Shown here: piece after piece, positions 60,609 through 64,000 of the stretch | How positions within the stretch are numbered: the stretch's first letter is position 1 | Layout: the number at the start of each line of letters is the position of its first letter | Assembly: GCF_030269125.1 (NCBI RefSeq) | Contig: NZ_BSSM01000004.1 | Span: 62,001 to 126,000, forward strand | Reading direction: 5' to 3' | Source of the DNA: Streptomyces hygroscopicus subsp. hygroscopicus | Lineage (GTDB): Bacteria > Actinomycetota > Actinomycetes > Streptomycetales > Streptomycetaceae | Length of the DNA: 64,000 nucleotides | Translations under genes and position numbers: made by a program | The notes under the pieces: generated by a model | Databases searched by the model: none | What the model saw: the letters and a program-made list of their open reading frames with translations, nothing else | What the model was told of the DNA's origin: nothing

Positions 60609-62309
60609 CTACGACGATTCCGGAAGGGCGAAGGCGAACAGGGCGCTTCCGTGCCCCGCGCCGAGCATGCCGGGCAGGAACCCCTCGGCCCAGCCGCCCC
60701 AGCCGACCGGCACGGCGACGTACTGCCGGCCGTCGACCATGTAGGTGGTCGGGCTGCTGTGGTGACCGCTGCCGCACTGGAACTTCCACAGCGGTTCCCC
60801 GGTGCGGGCGTCGAGCGCGTCGAACTCACCGGAGGGCTCCCCGGCGAACACCAGGTCACCGCCGGTGGCCAACGTCGAGGCGCACATGGGCAGTTCGTTG
60901 CGCCAGCGCCATTTCTCCTCGCCGTTCGCGTCGAACGCGCTGACGGAACCGGCCATGTCCTCGATGTCCACCTGAACGCCCGCGCCCCAGTAGGGGATGC
61001 TCTCCTTGAACTCCCGGCGCCGCCGGGTGGCCGTGGCACCGGTGTCCTGGACCGGGACGTAGAACAGTTCGGTCCTCGGGCTGTAGGACGCGTGCGTCCA
61101 CTCCTTGGCACCGGCCGGACCGGGGTAGAAGTGGACCGGGACGCCCTCCTCGTCCGGGTAGACCTTGGCCGTCACCTGGCCGTCCCGCGTGATCGCTCCC
61201 CAGGTGATGCGGTCCACGAAGGGAGTGATCGAGACCCGCTCGCCGTTGGTGCGGTCGAGGACGAAGAAGTAGCCGTTCTTGTCGAAGTGGCCCAGCAGTC
61301 TGCGCCCGCCCTGCTCGAACAGGATGCACTCGGCGATGCTGTCGTAGTCCCACAGGTCGTGCGGGGTGCACTGGTAGTGCCAGCGGATCTGACCGCTGTC
61401 CACGTCGACGGCGATGATGCTGTCCGTGAACAGGTTGTCGCCCTCACGGACCGCTCCGTCGAAGTCGGGCGCCGGGTTGCCGGTGCCGACGTACAGCAGG
61501 TTCGTCTCCGGGTCGAAGGTGCCGGTGACCCAGCAGTTCGCCCCGCCCCGCGCCCAGGCCTCGCCGTCGGCCGGCCAGGTCTCCGCACCCGGCTCCCCGG
61601 GCTTCGGCACGGTGTAGCAGCGCCACTGGTGCTCGCCGCTCTCGAGGTCGAACGCGTCGAGATGACCGCGCACGCCGAACTCGCCGCCCGAACTGCCCAC
61701 GATGACCATGTTCTTCACGATCAGCGGGGCGACCGTGGCGCTCTCGCCGGCCCGGACGTCGCCGTAGGTCCTGGCCCAGACCTGCTTGCCGGTGGTGGCG
61801 TCGAGCGCGACCAGCCGGGCGTTCGGCGTCACGAAGAAGACCTTGCCCTGGGCCACCGCGACACCGCGGTTCACGTTCCCGCAGCACAAGGACACGTCGA
61901 AGGGGACCGCGTGCTTGTACCGCCAGATCTCCGTGCCCGTCTTCGCGTTCAGGGCCCAGACCCAGCCGTCCCAGCCGGACAGGAACATGACCCCGTCCAC
62001 GACGATCGGGGCGGCCTCGAAGGAGTAGGTCGACGCGCCGGCGATCAGACCGGTGGTGCCGGCCTGGAAGACCCACGCGGGGACCATGTGCTTGACGGTC
62101 TCGGTGTTGATCTGGTCCAGCGTGCTGAAACGCTGCCCGTTGTAGGCGCCGTAGTAGGTCAGCCAGTTCTGGGGTTCCTCGCGGGCCCGCAGGATGCGCT
62201 CGTAGTCGACGTCGGCCACCACCGGCGGCGCGACCTCTCCGCCCGCGACCTTGCCGCTCAGGTTGCCCTGGTCGACGGCCTCGCCCGCGTCCACGTAGTC
62301 GACGGTCAT
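60609..62309 (-). CDS. PQQ-dependent alcohol dehydrogenase, probable lanthanide type
   Basis: 566 residues forming the eight-bladed quinoprotein propeller with repeated tryptophan motifs (ALNAKTGTEIWRYK, ALDATTGKQVWAR, AFDANGEEKWRWR). C142-C143 is the ring disulfide over PQQ. E210 (SGGEFG), N278 (GTGNPAPD), D321 and D323 (PHDLWDYDS) line up with the metal and catalytic residues of methanol and ethanol dehydrogenases; the extra aspartate two residues after the catalytic one marks lanthanide-dependent (XoxF/PedH-type) enzymes. No Sec or Tat signal peptide and no cytochrome c domain are visible. ATG has GGAGG upstream and sits 18 bp after the preceding gene. Confidence 0.9.
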   Translation of the reverse strand: MTVDYVDAGEAVDQGNLSGKVAGGEVAPPVVADVDYERILRAREEPQNWLTYYGAYNGQRFSTLDQINTETVKHMVPAWVFQAGTTGLIAGASTYSFEAAPIVVDGVMFLSGWDGWVWALNAKTGTEIWRYKHAVPFDVSLCCGNVNRGVAVAQGKVFFVTPNARLVALDATTGKQVWARTYGDVRAGESATVAPLIVKNMVIVGSSGGEFGVRGHLDAFDLESGEHQWRCYTVPKPGEPGAETWPADGEAWARGGANCWVTGTFDPETNLLYVGTGNPAPDFDGAVREGDNLFTDSIIAVDVDSGQIRWHYQCTPHDLWDYDSIAECILFEQGGRRLLGHFDKNGYFFVLDRTNGERVSITPFVDRITWGAITRDGQVTAKVYPDEEGVPVHFYPGPAGAKEWTHASYSPRTELFYVPVQDTGATATRRRREFKESIPYWGAGVQVDIEDMAGSVSAFDANGEEKWRWRNELPMCASTLATGGDLVFAGEPSGEFDALDARTGEPLWKFQCGSGHHSSPTTYMVDGRQYVAVPVGWGGWAEGFLPGMLGAGHGSALFAFALPESS

Positions 62310-62327
62310 GTGCTCCGCCTCCTTCCC

Positions 62328-62789
62328 TTACGGTCGCGGCTGTTCCGGACGGTCGAGGCGGGCCTCCGGCGGGGCGTCCCCGAGGACGACGATGGACCCG
62401 GTCAGTCCCCGGCCCTCGTCGTTGCCCGTGGGCGAGCCGAACCAGTAGTAGCCCGGTCCGTCGAGGTTCAGGTGCGCCTGTCCTCGCGAGTGGTTCACCA
62501 GCCAGATGAACTTCCGGTCGCCGTTGCTCGGCAGAAGCGCGCAGTGCGTGTTCATGTCGTCGTTGACGAGTTCCAGCTCGATGTCTCCTCCATGTGGCAT
62601 GACCAGAATGGAGGGATCCCAGGAAAGCTCATCGGGATTGATGCGAATGGTGGCCCGCATGTGGCCGTCCGGTTCTTCGGTGGCGCGGCCGATGCTTCCG
62701 GTGCCCAGCACCTGGCCCAGCGCCGCTTTGTTCTGTGCGTTCAACCCGATCTGGTCCAGCAGGTCGGTTCGCTCCCGCGTGGTCGTCAT
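62328..62789 (-). CDS. MSMEG_3727-type PQQ-associated protein, cupredoxin-like
   Basis: 153 residues. The family is found directly before PQQ dehydrogenases in actinobacteria. A cupredoxin-like beta sandwich is suggested by PSILVMPHGGDIELELVNDDMNTHCALLPSNGDRKFIWLVNHSRGQAHLNLDGPGYYWFGSPTG; the His residues (PHGG, NTHC, NHSRG) and Cys could bind copper. It may accept electrons from the dehydrogenase. No signal peptide is visible. ATG 62789 has GGAGAG upstream; TTG 62813 is an alternative. First gene of the PQQ operon. Confidence 0.82.
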   Translation of the reverse strand: MTTTRERTDLLDQIGLNAQNKAALGQVLGTGSIGRATEEPDGHMRATIRINPDELSWDPSILVMPHGGDIELELVNDDMNTHCALLPSNGDRKFIWLVNHSRGQAHLNLDGPGYYWFGSPTGNDEGRGLTGSIVVLGDAPPEARLDRPEQPRP

Positions 62790-62878
62790 CGGGGCTTCAC
62801 TCTCCTCGTCCAAAACCGCTGGTCGAATTTACCTCTCCTTCTTTTCTGCATATCTGGTGAATCACACCGAAAAAGAAT

Positions 62879-62890
62879 AGGAATATTCCT
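62879..62890. promoter_or_regulatory. AGGAATATTCCT palindrome upstream of the PQQ operon
   Basis: A perfect 12-bp palindrome in the AT-richest stretch of the window, 90 bp upstream of the first PQQ-operon gene and downstream of katG on the same strand. Candidate operator for the PQQ operon. Confidence 0.55.
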
Positions 62891-62974
62891 CGGTAAACAC
62901 GCTACGCCGGACGGATCACCCGGACAAGGGCGACCGGGAGTCCGGGCCGGCGCATGCCGTTCACCCGCTCATCC

Positions 62975-64000
<1,026 letters not shown>

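Overview
The window is typical Streptomyces chromosome. It has very high GC with G or C in most third codon positions, GTG starts, and families characteristic of streptomycetes: DUF6519 and amidase genes of a contractile injection system, PF04672 methyltransferase, PucR, Rv1733c-like protein and MSMEG_3727-type PQQ protein. I see no rRNA, tRNA, CRISPR array, integrase or transposase. Both edges cut genes: a phage-tail-like baseplate gene on the left and katG on the right.

Layout. 0-4.5 kb is the distal end of an extracellular contractile injection system (eCIS) cluster: tail/baseplate protein, DUF6519 protein and peptidoglycan amidase. 4.6-13.1 kb holds accessory metabolism and regulators: an S41 protease divergent from an ArsR regulator, a MarR regulator with a frameshifted acetyltransferase behind it, an epimerase, a PucR regulator, and a coupled monooxygenase-SDR-transporter operon. 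13.1-19.2 kb is a six-gene overlapping operon of the STM4011-STM4015 families: two radical SAM enzymes, a sulfatase-like hydrolase, an ATP-grasp-like protein and two leucine-rich-repeat-like paralogues. No function is known for this set, and it is the best candidate here for an undescribed system. 19.4-30.4 kb has a DUF6745 pair with a 33-bp tandem repeat, LysE and MFS exporters, a MarR gene with a clear twin operator, a PF04672 methyltransferase, a fatty acid desaturase, and a small apparent resistance module (OleD-like macrolide glycosyltransferase with a leader peptide and hairpins, plus a Vat-like acetyltransferase).

30.6-49.1 kb resembles the mycobacterial DosR dormancy regulon in content: CBS/BON proteins, TrkA-type RCK proteins, a type II P-type ATPase, an Acg-type nitroreductase, two universal stress proteins, Hsp20 and an Rv1733c-like protein. 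A complete V-type (A/V) ATPase operon lies inside it, which is unusual for Streptomyces. Three copies of a GGGRCC-N3-GGNCCC box lie upstream of the usp, hsp20 and Rv1733c-like genes. A decayed pyrophosphatase gene follows.

50-57.3 kb carries a double GNAT protein and a GAF histidine kinase/LuxR response regulator pair. The pair is divergent from a propionyl-CoA synthetase / CoA-transferase operon and an MntP-like efflux gene behind a strong leader hairpin. 57.3-62.8 kb is a full PQQ operon: cupredoxin-like protein, quinoprotein alcohol dehydrogenase carrying the extra aspartate typical of lanthanide enzymes, then pqqA, B, C, D and E. The dehydrogenase and the genes for its cofactor are therefore made together.

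All assignments come from reading the translated sequence and recalled family knowledge. No search was run.
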